Of a DNA stretch of 64,000 bases, positions 11,940-22,994 are shown piece by piece. Position numbers and translations under genes: made by a program. The notes beneath the pieces were generated by a model. That model was not told the origin of the DNA and ran no database searches. It worked only from the letters and a program-made list of their open reading frames with translations. Each line of letters opens with the position of its first letter. Position 1 is the first letter of the stretch. This stretch comes from Strobilurus pachycystidiatus (taxonomy: Eukaryota; Basidiomycota; Agaricomycetes; Agaricales; Physalacriaceae): NCBI GenBank assembly GCA_019915135.1, contig JAHLMK010000023.1, positions 62,001 to 126,000 on the forward strand. The letters are read 5' to 3'.

Positions 11940-12716
11940 ATGAACAAGATGAAGAAATCCCCGCCAGCGTCTCCCACCAAAGCAACGCTGGCTGTGGTCG
12001 CTCGAAGCAGTGCGCCATTAACGGCGAGAAGCGATTCCAATCCAATGACTCCTGCGACTATTCATGGAACCCTAGGAAACGAAATGACGCCCCGCAATCG
12101 TGTTGAACAGTACTGGGCAGCTAGAGCACTGACAGCTGAAACGCTTCTCAAAGCCCGTATTGAACATCACCGAGAGATCCGGGCTCTATCCTACACAGAG
12201 GACATGAAGCGATCTGTGCGTCCACTCGAGCGTATTATGTTGTGTCTCTTATGCTTCTGTACACTTCTGTACAGCGGGAACGCGTCGAGTTGATGAAAGG
12301 GAACGAGGCGAAGCTGGCTCGAATGGAGCAATTGACGGTGCGATACTTCAGCATGAGAGGTTCTTTCATGAAATTCTTGTACTCACGGAGCAATAGTGGG
12401 CATTGCTTGCGATTATTTTGTTCCTGTCTCTACTCGTGCTATACTTCAGCACGCGCACACACCCACAAAGCATTCAAAGGCAACATTGGCTCCTTCCGTC
12501 ACACTTCACGATACCCATACTCTCACCGTTTACATCTGTGGTGCGTGCATATCTTAGGCTAGTGACAGAGTCTCATGGTAAGATTGACTTCTCTAGGTCG
12601 AACACGAGGCTTCGGTGATTGGTTCCAAAGTCATCATTCCTTCGGTCCTGATACTAGCGTGTTGCTTTTACTTCATTTGCCGCCATTGGATTGTAAATCA
12701 TCTGCGTAAAACTTAG
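11940..12716 (+). CDS. small orphan membrane protein with coiled coil and two TM helices (200 aa)
   Basis: Four exons (11940-12215, 12275-12337, 12397-12540, 12597-12716) join in phase 0 with GT-AG introns and sum to 200 codons plus stop. The N-terminus is basic and low complexity (MNKMKKSPPASPTKATLAVV). Then comes a helical segment (RNRVEQYWAARALTAETLLK) and a charged helix (RERVELMKGNEAKLARMEQL). The first TM helix is ALLAIILFLSLLVLYF, followed by a loop of about 30 residues. The second TM helix is VIIPSVLILACCFYFI, ending in a short basic tail. I recognise no family. The layout resembles small coiled-coil inner-membrane proteins, but that is only a resemblance. Confidence 0.6.
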
Positions 12717-13531
12717 CAACTTCTGTGAGGGCTCACGCGCTCACGCTGCGTGGATGTACCACGTTCATTTCCGTTGTCAGCGGATGGACGAATGAAAGTG
12801 TTTTGACGCTTTGAGATGTCAGACTCAGGCTCACGCCGCCGCTAATCACCCGCGTGTAGATGGGCGATGATGAGTGAGGCGATGTCAATGTGCGCGTCTC
12901 CAGGCCTCAGTACTCAGTGCTTACGCCTGTCAATGGACTAAGGTTTGCGGTGCAGCTAGTCGCAAATCTCGCCTAGCATGGTGTCAACCTTCGGTGCACC
13001 TGTGTGAGTGCCCGTATGGCAATGGTCTGATTCAGTCCTCTCCAGTTGCTTACTGAACGCGAATCAAGAAGTGAAGGGGTGAAGTTTGAATCAATACCCT
13101 TCGCACGGATGCCTTGGTAATCGCATTACCGGTGACGCTGAGACTACTATCGGATGGGCGCTGAAACTCGCAGCCGTGACATAGCTACCGGGGCTGAACC
13201 AGTCTTCGCCTGGAATCTGCATTGAGAGGACGACGCGAGTAAAAGAAGAGCGCAGAAGAAGGATATGCGACGTGCGTTCAACTTACAGCGCATCTGACAT
13301 GGAGGGTATCCTGAAAGGACAAGACAAGCCTTGTCGCACGAAACAATATACGCGAGCGTATATAGTAAGCCGCCAATAAGACACGCGCACTCAGGGATCC
13401 AAGGCCTTAAAGCTGTATCATGTATGTATCCGATATCGCCAAGTGAAACTCGCCAAATCAAGAGTGGCTGTACACCGGTTCAACGGTTGCCACAGTTCGT
13501 CATTTTCGTTACCCATTTCCTTTCTACCACC
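12717..13531. other. intergenic, 815 bp, upstream of glucan synthase
   Basis: Contains the FKS promoter. Immediately before the ATG there is a pyrimidine-rich stretch (tttcctttctaccacc). No ORF with support. Confidence 0.55.
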
Positions 13532-16500
13532 ATGTCGGGACGTCCAGGGCATAGCCAGGAAGGCTATCCGTCATCGTCGCCCTCGTCGCTCGACGCCCAC
13601 CAGGCCGACCCGTTCAGTCCGCCTGCGCGCCGGTACTACGACAACGACTCCGAGGACTATGGTCGCAGAGATACCTATGCCTCTGACAACAGCAATACTG
13701 GCTTCTACGACAATAATGGTGCTTATGACCCATATCGTGTGTTTTGTCTGCTCGCCGCCCGCGCTGCCTTGCTGACATGAGTTGTCGATGCAGCCCCACA
13801 GGACAACGATTCTGACGGTGACGTCTACGGACAGCGCTATGCGCCCTCTGCCGAGTCTCTAGGCGTTCCACGCATGGGCCAGTCGGACTCCTCGACGCCC
13901 ACCTTTGTCGACTATGGCGCTTCGGCAGGCGGCCGCGACGCCTATCCCGCCTGGACGACTGAGCGCAACATTCCCCTCTCCAAGGAAGAAATCGAGGACA
14001 TCTTCCTCGACCTAACCCAGAAATTCGGGTTTCAGAGGGATTCCATGCGCAATATGGTGCGTCGCCCACGCTCGCTTGACTTGCCCGTCTGACGTCGTGT
14101 GCATTACAGTTCGATTTCCTAATGCAGCTGCTTGACAGCCGAGCATCCCGGATGGCCCCAAACCAAGCGCTCTTGACCCTTCACGCCGACTATATTGGCG
14201 GCCATAATGCCAACTATCGGAAATGGTATTTTGCCGCCCAGCTTGATCTCGATGACGCTGTCGGTCAGGTCCAAAACCCCGGCCTCACTCGACTCAAATC
14301 GAAAAAGGGCGGTAAACGCCCCACGCATGAAAAGTCGCTCAACACTGCCATCGAGCGTTGGCGTCAGGCGATGAACAACATGAGCCAGTATGACCGACTG
14401 CGGCAAATCGCCCTGTACCTCCTTCTTTGGGGAGAGGCGGCACAGGTTCGATTCGTACCGGAATGTCTCTGCTTCATCTTCAAGTGTGCAGACGACTACT
14501 ATCGCTCGCCAGAGTGCCAGAATAGGATGGAACCGGTTCCCGAGGGACTGTACCTACGTGCCGTGGTCAAGCCCTTGTATCGCTTCATCCGTGACCAGGG
14601 CTACGAAGTCGTGGATGGGAAGTTTGTGAGGAGGGAGCGGGACCACGAAGACATCATAGGATACGACGACGTCAACCAGCTTTTCTGGTACCCCGAGGGA
14701 ATTGCCAGAATCGTCTTGACCGACAAGACGCGCCTTGTTGACTTGGCACCGGCCCAGCGATTTATGAAGTTTGACCGCATAGATTGGAATCGGGCGTTCT
14801 TCAAAACTTACTTCGAACGTCGTTCCTTTGGTCATCTGCTCGTCAACTTCAACCGCATCTGGGTCATTCACATCTCCGTCTACTATTTCTACACGGCATA
14901 CAATTCCCCCACCGTTTACCAGATCGACGATAAAGACGTGACTTCTTTGGCTTGGAGTGCTACCGCTCTCGGAGGTGCCGTTGCCACCGTCATCATGATT
15001 CTCGCTACCCTCGTCGAATTCTCCTACATCCCTACCACCTGGAACAATACCTCCCACCTCACACGTCGTCTGGTCTTCCTCATAATCACACTTGCCCTCA
15101 CCGCTGGTCCTACGTTTTATATCGCCATTGCTGAGTCCAACGGTAATGGCGGCCAATTGACCCTCATTCTCGGCATCGTCCAATTTTGGATCTCGGTTGT
15201 CGCCACGCTCCTTTTCGCCGTCATGCCTTCCGGACGCATGTTTGGAGACAGAGTTGCGGGCAAGTCACGGAAATATCTCGCCAGTCAGACTTTCACCGCC
15301 AGCTACCCGGCCTTACCTTCCACCAGCAGGACCGCTTCCGCCCTATTGTGGATTATGGTTTTCGGTTGCAAGTTCGTGGAGTCTTACTTCTTCCTCACTC
15401 TTGCTTTCCGTGATTCCATTCGGGTTATGGTCGGGATGAAGATTCAGAACTGTTCCGATCGCTTCTGGGGCAACAGTCTTTGTACCAACCATGCTGCCTT
15501 CACCCTCACGATCATGTACATCATGGATTTGGCGCTGTTCTTCCTGGACACCTTCTTGTGGTACATCATCTGGAACACGGTCATCAGCATTGGGCGCTCC
15601 TTCTCGCTTGGTCTTTCAATCTGGACGCCTTGGAAAGATATCTATACTCGGCTTCCCAAACGCATTTATGCTAAACTTCTTGCGACGAACGACATGGAAG
15701 TCAAATACAAACCCAAGGTAATTGTCACGATAATGCCCCCCCTTCCTCAATAATCGAACCATTTCCAGGTCCTCGTCTCACAGATCTGGAATGCCGTTAT
15801 CATTTCCATGTACCGCGAACATCTCTTGTCCATTGATCACGTCCAGAAACTCCTGTATCACCAAGTCGATGCGGGTGCCGCTGCGGGCGGTCGTCGTAGT
15901 CTCAGAGCGCCGCCGTTCTTCATTTCCCAGAACGACAAGGGCTTTCGCGGGGAGTTCTTCCCACCGGGTAGTGAAGCGGAGAGGCGAATCTCCTTCTTTG
16001 CACAGTCGCTTACCACCGCTATGCCACCTCCTCTGCCGGTTGACGCCATGCCGACTTTCACGGTCTTAACGCCGCACTACAGCGAAAAGGTACGAAAAAT
16101 TATGCAGTCTACGAGGGTCTACTAATTCTCGTCAGATTCTACTTTCACTCCGTGAAATCATTCGTGAGGAAGACAAGAACACGCGAGTCACTCTGCTGGA
16201 GTACTTGAAGCAGCTTCACCCCATCGAGTGGGACAACTTCGTCAAGGATACCAAAATCCTTGCGGAGGAGTCCGCCATGTTCAACGGCAACAACCCATTC
16301 GGTGGAGACGAGAAGCAGCACAAAACGGACGATCTCCCCTTCTACTTCATCGGCTTCAAAAGCGCTGCTCCCGAGTTCACCCTCCGCACACGTATCTGGG
16401 CATCCCTTCGCGCGCAGACACTTTATCGCACGGTTTCTGGCATGATGAACTACTCGAAGGCCATCAAGCTACTCTATCGTGTCGAGAATCCCGAGATTGT

Positions 16501-19411
16501 GCAGCTCTTCGGCGGCAACACCGACAAGCTCGAGCGCGAACTTGAGCGCATGGCGCGTAGGAAGTTCAAGTTTGTCGTTTCGATGCAGCGCTACTCCAAG
16601 TTCAACAAGGAGGAGCAGGAGAACGCCGAGTTCTTGTTGCGCGCGTACCCTGATTTGCAGATTGCATATCTGGAGGAAGAGCCCGCTCGCAAGGAAGGCG
16701 GCGACCCTCGGATATTCTCTGCCCTCATCGATGGACACAGCGAATTTGCCGATTCTGGTCGTCGCAAACCGAAGTTCCGCATCGAGTTGCCAGGAAACCC
16801 TATCTTGGGTGACGGCAAGTCGGACAACCAAAACCATGCCATCATCTTCTATCGCGGCGAGTACCTGCAGCTGATCGACGCCAACCAGGACCACTACCTC
16901 GAGGAGTGTCTCAAGATCCGTAACATTCTTGCCGAGTTCGAAGAGCTTAACCCCACCAATCAGAGTCCATACGCGCAATGGGGTCACAAGGATTTCAAGC
17001 GAACTCCCGTCGCCATCGTCGGCGCCCGCGAATATATCTTCTCGGAGAACATCGGTATTCTCGGAGATCTGGCTGCTGGCAAGGAGCAAACATTTGGCAC
17101 CCTCGCTGCTCGCTCGATGGCATGGATCGGCGGCAAACTACATTACGGTCATCCTGATTTCCTGAACGCTCTCTTTATGAATACCCGCGGCGGTGTTTCG
17201 AAGGCGCAAAAGGGTCTCCATCTCAACGAAGATATCTACGCCGGTATGAATGCCTTCGGTCGTGGTGCTCGTATCAAGCACACCGAATACTTCCAATGCG
17301 GCAAAGGTCGTGACCTTGGATTTGGTACCATTCTGAACTTCCAAACGAAGATTGGTACCGGTATGGGTGAACAGCTGCTGAGTCGAGAGTACTATTACCT
17401 TGGGACGCAGCTGCCCATTGACCGCTTCTTGACGTTCTACTATGGCCATCCCGGTTTCCAGATCAACAACATGCTCGTCATCCTTTCTGTCCAGCTGTTC
17501 ATCTTGACCAGTAAGTTCTATTATACAGACCGCGTTCTCGCAGTTCCTAATTCCAGCATCAGTGGTCTTCCTTGGCACATTGAACTCGAGCGTGCCTATC
17601 TGTAAATACACCAACGATGGGACGTTCATCTCTGGTCAAGCTGGTTGCTACAATCTGAGTCCGGTCTTCGAGTGGATTCATCATTGCATCCTCAGTATCT
17701 TCTTGGTTTTCATGATTGCCTTCTTGCCTCTTTTCTTACAAGGTGAGCCGTTTTTTGAGTAAACTATTCTTGCGATGCTCATTCGTGATAGAACTTGTCG
17801 AACGTGGCACATGGAAGGCAATTGTCAGACTGTCGAAGCAGTTTGGTTCTCTCTCTCCGGTCTTCGAAATCTTCTCCACGCAGATCCAGACACACTCTAT
17901 CCTGAGCAATCTGACGTTCGGTGGCGCCCGTTACATCGCCACTGGTCGTGGTTTCGCTACCACTCGGATTTCGTTCAACATCCTCTACTCTCGTTTCGCA
18001 GGACCCAGTATTTACCTGGGCATGCGCACTTTACTCATGCTTCTCTACGCCACTTTGACACTGTGGACGCCCTATTTGATCTACTTCTGGATATCTATCG
18101 TCGCCTTGTGTATCGCACCCTTCGTGTTCAATCCCCATCAGTTCGCTTTCTCGGACTTCCTCGTCGACTACAGGTGAGAGACTTGGCTGCTGAAAATCCT
18201 GGTCATCCTCTGATTTATTACAGGGAATTCATTCGATGGATGTGTCGCGGAAACTCTCGCTCACATAATAACTCCTGGATAGGCTACTGCCGTCTCTCAA
18301 GGACCATGATTACAGGCTACAAAAAGAAGAAACTTGGCCACCCGTCGGAGAAACTTTCTGGCGATGTTCCTCGCGCAACCTGGCACGCCGTGCTTTTCTC
18401 TGAGGTTTTCTTCCCTGTCGTGATGGCCATCCTCTTTGTCATTGCGTACATGTTCGTCAAGTCCTTCAAAGTTGACGGTGTCACTCCGCCGAGTCCCCTT
18501 GTTCGTATCGCCGTTATCTCACTCGGACCCATCGTATGGAACGCAGCGGTACTCCTTGTGTTGTTCATCATCAGCATCTTCTTGGGCCCCATGCTCGATC
18601 CGGTGGTCCCGTACTTTGGATCCATCATGGCTTTCATTGCCCATTTCTTGGGAACCGTCGGAATGATTGGATTCTTCGAGTTTTTGGTACGTCGGCTGGT
18701 GCCTTACAGCGTGCAATCCTAATCGCAACTCCTTTCAGTGGTTCTTGGAGCGCTGGGACGTCTCTCATGCGGTTCTTGGTCTCATTGCTGTCGTTGCAAT
18801 CCAGCGTGCGGTGCACAAGATTCTCATCTCGGTCTTCCTGTCCCGTGAATTCAAACACGATGAAACGAACCGTGCCTGGTGGACTGGGCGGTGGTACGGA
18901 CGTGGCCTCGGTGCCCATGTCATGTCGCAACCGGCCAGAGAGTATATCGTCAAGATCATTGAGCTATCGTTATGGAGCTCGGATCTCATCATTGGGCACT
19001 TCTTGCTGTTCATGCTCACTCTTCCGATCTTAATACCATACTTCGACCGCTTCCACGCGACGATTCTATGTACGTTTGCCGTTGCTCTGACTCTACTGTC
19101 GACTAACTGGTCTCCAGTCTGGCTGCGTCCATCCAAACAAATTCGCGCGCCTGTCTATTCCATCAAACAAAAGAAGGCCCGCCGCAAAACTGTAAGTCGA
19201 TTTGAGTGATCATTCTGACACATCTCTCACTACATGACCAGATCTTCAAATATGGTTCCATATACATATTTGCGATCGTCTTATTTGTGGCGCTGATTGC
19301 CATTCGTACGTCGCCTCTTTCACCACAAGAACGATGACTTAAACCACTCGCTTAGCTGCCATTCTTCGCACCGCTGTCTCCCTCGACTGCTCAATATGCA
19401 ACAGCATATAA
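13532..19411 (+). CDS. FKS1: 1,3-beta-glucan synthase catalytic subunit (GT48)
   Basis: Polymerises glucose from UDP-glucose into cell-wall beta-1,3-glucan at the plasma membrane, with Rho1 as regulatory subunit. Twelve exons give about 1,775 residues, a normal FKS length. The N-terminus is hydrophilic and Tyr/Asp/Ser-rich. The FKS1 N-terminal domain follows ([19 protein letters not shown], then [15 protein letters not shown]), then a first block of about six TM helices. The central cytosolic glucan-synthase domain includes [46 protein letters not shown] and [19 protein letters not shown] second TM block ends at SICNSI. Echinocandin hot-spot 1 at about residues 583-591 reads FLTLAFRDS, and the hot-spot-2 region reads [10 protein letters not shown]. 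The gene looks intact. Confidence 0.95.
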
Positions 19412-20575
19412 CGAACGGACCATGATTGTTATGAGTATCTTAGAATTTGCACACTGTATCCTGACGTTTGATTTCTCCATAATTCTTGGCGCTGTCATGG
19501 ACTCCCGTTTCTACGTACGTTCTGGATAATCTCATTACATGGACATTTACTGTACGACTACCAATACCAATACTATCTATCATTATGAGTCCTTTGTATG
19601 GAGAGGGTATAGAGTTTTGAGAGTAGGTCATGCGGCTGGCCGAGAACGGGCGGGTCGCGGACTCGCGAACAACATGCGCGCAATTTGAATTTGGCAGACT
19701 CAAATCGAGTCATGGCAGTTGACAATGATTATTGATAGGTGGGTTCAGATTGACGGACGTGTTAGTGGTCTGACGGACTCTGAGTCTCTTAAGGTGGCGA
19801 GTCGCTGCCCGTGCTATCTACTGTACGGTGAACCATAGACATTGACTACGGATAGTAAGTACTGTCTTATGCGTATCACGGTACGCTAGCAAAGACTCCT
19901 CGCTAGACTTTTGGAGATCAAACTCAATATCCCAAGGGGGCAAATCGAGTCTGATTCGAGTGATCCGTATTTTCTTGTGATATATGACCGGCTATGTCCG
20001 ATGTTACCCTCTCTGTTACACACTGTCAGTAAGTCCTTGGGACGCAAGGCAACAGCAGTGCTCTTCGCCTTCTTCGCCGTATGGTCCTTCCTATTCTGTT
20101 TCTGTGATCTCCGTGATCGATACCTACCCCATCGCTGAGCGGGTGATGAGGATCTCGAGGTCACTCGTGAGTCGCCACATAGTCCGTGACTTTGGTTTCA
20201 TATGGACGATTATCATGTTCATGATTCCCCCGACTGATATCAGCGACTTCTCTGCTGCAAGCATAGTCGCATGTGGCCCAACGTGACTTCAATTCTGTCA
20301 TGGCCGTTGTACCAGACCCAAACTCATCACTGAAAACCATGTAGGTTTGATTCAACCCCTCAGAAGTACCTTGTTCCTTATGTTTCAATACTAGAAGACC
20401 ATTCTGGGGCGGCGAAGCCTTATGGACAGGAGGGCGAGCATGCTTGCGCCGCGGGTCCTGACCCGACTGCATGAAACTGGATGTACTCTCTGAAGAGGAT
20501 AAATAGATCGTAGAAAAGGCATCTCTACATCTTGCTACCCAGCTAGACATCCTCATCTCTTTCTCTTTCACTAAG
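19412..20575. other. intergenic, 1.2 kb
   Basis: Between FKS and the thaumatin-like gene. ORFs here lack motifs. A TATA-like GATAAATAG at 20498-20506 lies 70-78 bp before the thaumatin-like ATG. Confidence 0.55.
20498..20506 (+). promoter_or_regulatory. TATA-like element of the thaumatin-like gene
   Basis: GATAAATAG, about 75 bp before the ATG at 20576, followed by a CT-rich run (cctcatctctttctctttc). Confidence 0.35.
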
Positions 20576-21829
20576 ATGCTTCGCCTCTCTGCTGCTGCTG
20601 CTGCTGCTCTTGCCTTCGCGTCTAGCGCAATGGCTCGTACATTCACCGTGTACAACGCGTGCCCATTCACGATCTGGTGAGCTCAACCGCTGGTAGACTC
20701 ATTGAATGAATGTTGACTGTATTTTCCAGGCCGGCTGTACGTATTCGTCGGATACATGGCACGCGAACGCTTCTTGACCTTGTTGTTCACTTAGATATTC
20801 ACTGATCTGAACGTCGGAAGCGCAGTCCCAGCCTACAAGACCGGGTATGGCTGCTGCGATTTTCGTCCTGATTGTCGAACCCTCATACTTTTGATAGATG
20901 GAAGGCTGATGCCTACACGAAGGTATCGTTCACCGTTCCGGACAACTGGAAGGCTGGACGTATTTGGGTAATATAGTAACCTTTGAAGTATCTTGCTGCA
21001 TCTGCTGAACCAGTGGTAGGCTCGTCGTAATTGCGACTTCTCCACAAACCCAGGCCCCAACTCTTGCTTGGATGGAGGCTGCAATGGTGGACTCGAGTGT
21101 GATAGCCGCACTGGCACGGTAAGTCTATGGTGTAGATATGTTGCGCTGCGATTGACGGTAAAACAGGGCGTCCCGCCTGCCACCGTCGCCGAATGGACTC
21201 TCTCGGCAGATGGAAACCTAGATTGGTACGACAGTATGTGGAATCACTCAATTCGCGAATGTATGGCTGACAGTTGGGTCTAAGTCTCTTTGGTTGACGG
21301 TTACAACCTCCCGGCCAAGATCACCAACAACGTCGGCTGCGGTGTTCCCAGCTGCCCCGTTGACCTTGGACCGAACTGTACGATCATATCGTCTTGTCCT
21401 TCCTACTTGTACACTAATGACCTTCCTCGAAGGCCCCGCTGCCTTGAAGGGGCCCTTCGACTCTTCCGGATTCCCTGTTGGGTGCCGCTCAGCCTGCCAG
21501 GCAAACTTGGACGGAAACCAAGGTATACAGATCTATCATTCCCTTTTTGTCCGTCTGGCTTACGATGATCGCCAAACAGCCAATTCCGCTAACTGCTGCT
21601 CTGGAAGCCACAACACCCCAGCGACCTGCCCTCCGTCTGGTGTTGCGTACTACACCTATTTCAGTGCGTTTTTTTTGCCCGAACCTTCGTGTACGGTTTC
21701 TGAAAGATATTTCCAGAGAACAACTGCCCCAACTCATACGTCTATGCTTACGACGAATCATCTGGTACTGCCCTCTGGACCTGCGACTCCACGAAGAAGG
21801 CGGACTACACTCTTACCTTCTGCCCTTGA
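20576..21829 (+). CDS. secreted thaumatin-like protein
   Basis: Signal peptide MLRLSAAAAAALAFASSAMA, with an alanine run encoded by a GCT repeat. The mature start RTFTVYNACPFTIW is the classic thaumatin-family N-terminus. Further family features: WKAGRIWARRNCDF, CLDGGCNGGLECDS (the C.TGDCgG.leC site, with substitutions), PPATVAEWTLSADG, YDVSLVDGYNLPAKI, CPAALKGPF, CRSACQANLDGNQAN, CCSGSHNTPATCPPS, and an end of YTLTFCP. Many Cys are conserved, suggesting the usual disulfide-rich fold. Fungal members often bind or cleave beta-glucan and act in wall remodelling, a role inferred here. The gene is cut into about ten very short exons, one being only 7 nt (20730-20736). Confidence 0.9.
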
Positions 21830-21989
21830 AGGTCGTTGACATTTTCGATACCAGCTGAGGGTCTTCTTGACTCATCTTGAAACTGTTTTTTGGGATTATC
21901 ATATGCCTGGACGTCGTCTTGTAAATAAAATTCGTCAATGATATCACTGTACACACGTTTGCATTCGCGCAAGTTTTGGCGTTGATGCG

Positions 21990-22641
21990 TCACTCCTCCC
22001 TTTCCAGGAACCCAACACCACCATTGCGAACTTTGCCCATGAAACTTTCATACCACTTGACGATATAGCCCATCGGTACCGCAACCTCTGGCGACATGCT
22101 ACCTCCTCCGCTGAATCCCGATAGATAGTTGAAGAGGTTCTTGACGATTTTTTCGGCGAGCAGTGTCGGGTTGCTGGATAGAGCAGCTCCTGGTCGCGTC
22201 ATAGCAGAGGGAAGGGACGCAAGCTGCGATTCTATGGCTTCCAAGGGCTCGATGGACAAACCAAGAATGGCGGTGTCATCTGGAGCCGTCTCCATGGTGG
22301 ATTGAGCGTTGAATGCGCGGTTTGTGGAGGTGGATGAGAAGGTGTTTCTGAGGCGGAAGATCGCGCTGGGTTTCGTATTGGAAAGCCTGTAGTATGGATC
22401 AGCGCGGTCAGATTACAGACGCGACAATGTGAACTTGCATTCCGAGTAACTGAAAACCCTTGCCCGGGAGATGGAAATGCACCGCTGCGCCATACCCATC
22501 GGGGAAAGGGATGGTGCCCAGAAGGAAGACGCAGACGTGATTTATACTGCTTGCGTCTGTGAGTTCAAAGAGAGCATGGGTCTCGTCGACCTGTTGGAGG
22601 TTCGTTTGTAGTAGACGGCCTGCTACACAGCATCCAAACAT
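21990..22641 (-). CDS. OPI10: Hikeshi/OPI10 family protein
   Basis: The start MFGCCVAGRLLQTNLQQVDE and the segment INHVCVFLLGTIPFPDGYG, then FHLPGKGFQLLGM, are diagnostic for Hikeshi/OPI10. Metazoan members carry Hsp70 into the nucleus on heat stress; yeast Opi10 is linked to inositol regulation. The C-terminal part has IVKNLFNYLSGF and VPMGYIVKWYESFMGKVR, the usual dimer/tail region. Two exons (22641-22439 and 22386-21990) give 199 residues, normal for the family. The frame is kept only if the intron uses a GC donor: AT|GCAAGT...CTACAG|G restores GMLSNTKPSAIF, exactly the conserved family sequence. Confidence 0.92.
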
Positions 22642-22994
22642 GATTCGAGTTTTGTGGAGTCGGATGGGGCCGCGCAAAGAGCTTTGGGATATTAAAGTAA
22701 GTTGATGCAGATTCGTTCGAACATTCAAGAAAGCAGTAGAATGATGGCGATTAGCCCAGCGATGAGTCGAAATGAGGACCGCTGGAATTCCGACTGAGAC
22801 CTGTTATACTTCGCGAGTGAGTAGTCGTTGCAACGTAGGGATGTCGATTTGGAGTCGGACTTACTTTACCCTCCGTGAACGTCAAGTGGAAGACTGGTCG
22901 GAGCCACGGAGCCATGCCGATCGGAGGTCCGGGCCGATTTGCGTGCGAAAGAGCCACTGTGCCAGAGGCATCCTTCTTGATCCTAACCATCACC
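22642..22994. other. divergent promoter region, 353 bp
   Basis: Shared upstream region of Hikeshi/OPI10 (minus) and Rtf1 (plus). ORFs across it on the minus strand are shadows. Confidence 0.6.

Noticed and set aside
14554..15183. 209-codon minus-strand ORF
   Set aside because: Antisense of FKS exon 3.
16469..17089. 206-codon minus-strand ORF inside FKS
   Set aside because: Fully antisense to the glucan-synthase catalytic domain; Leu/Val/Glu-rich shadow.
20161..20670. 169-codon minus-strand ORF over the thaumatin-like promoter and signal peptide
   Set aside because: Overlaps the first exon of a well-supported gene; its alanine run is the antisense of the GCT repeat.
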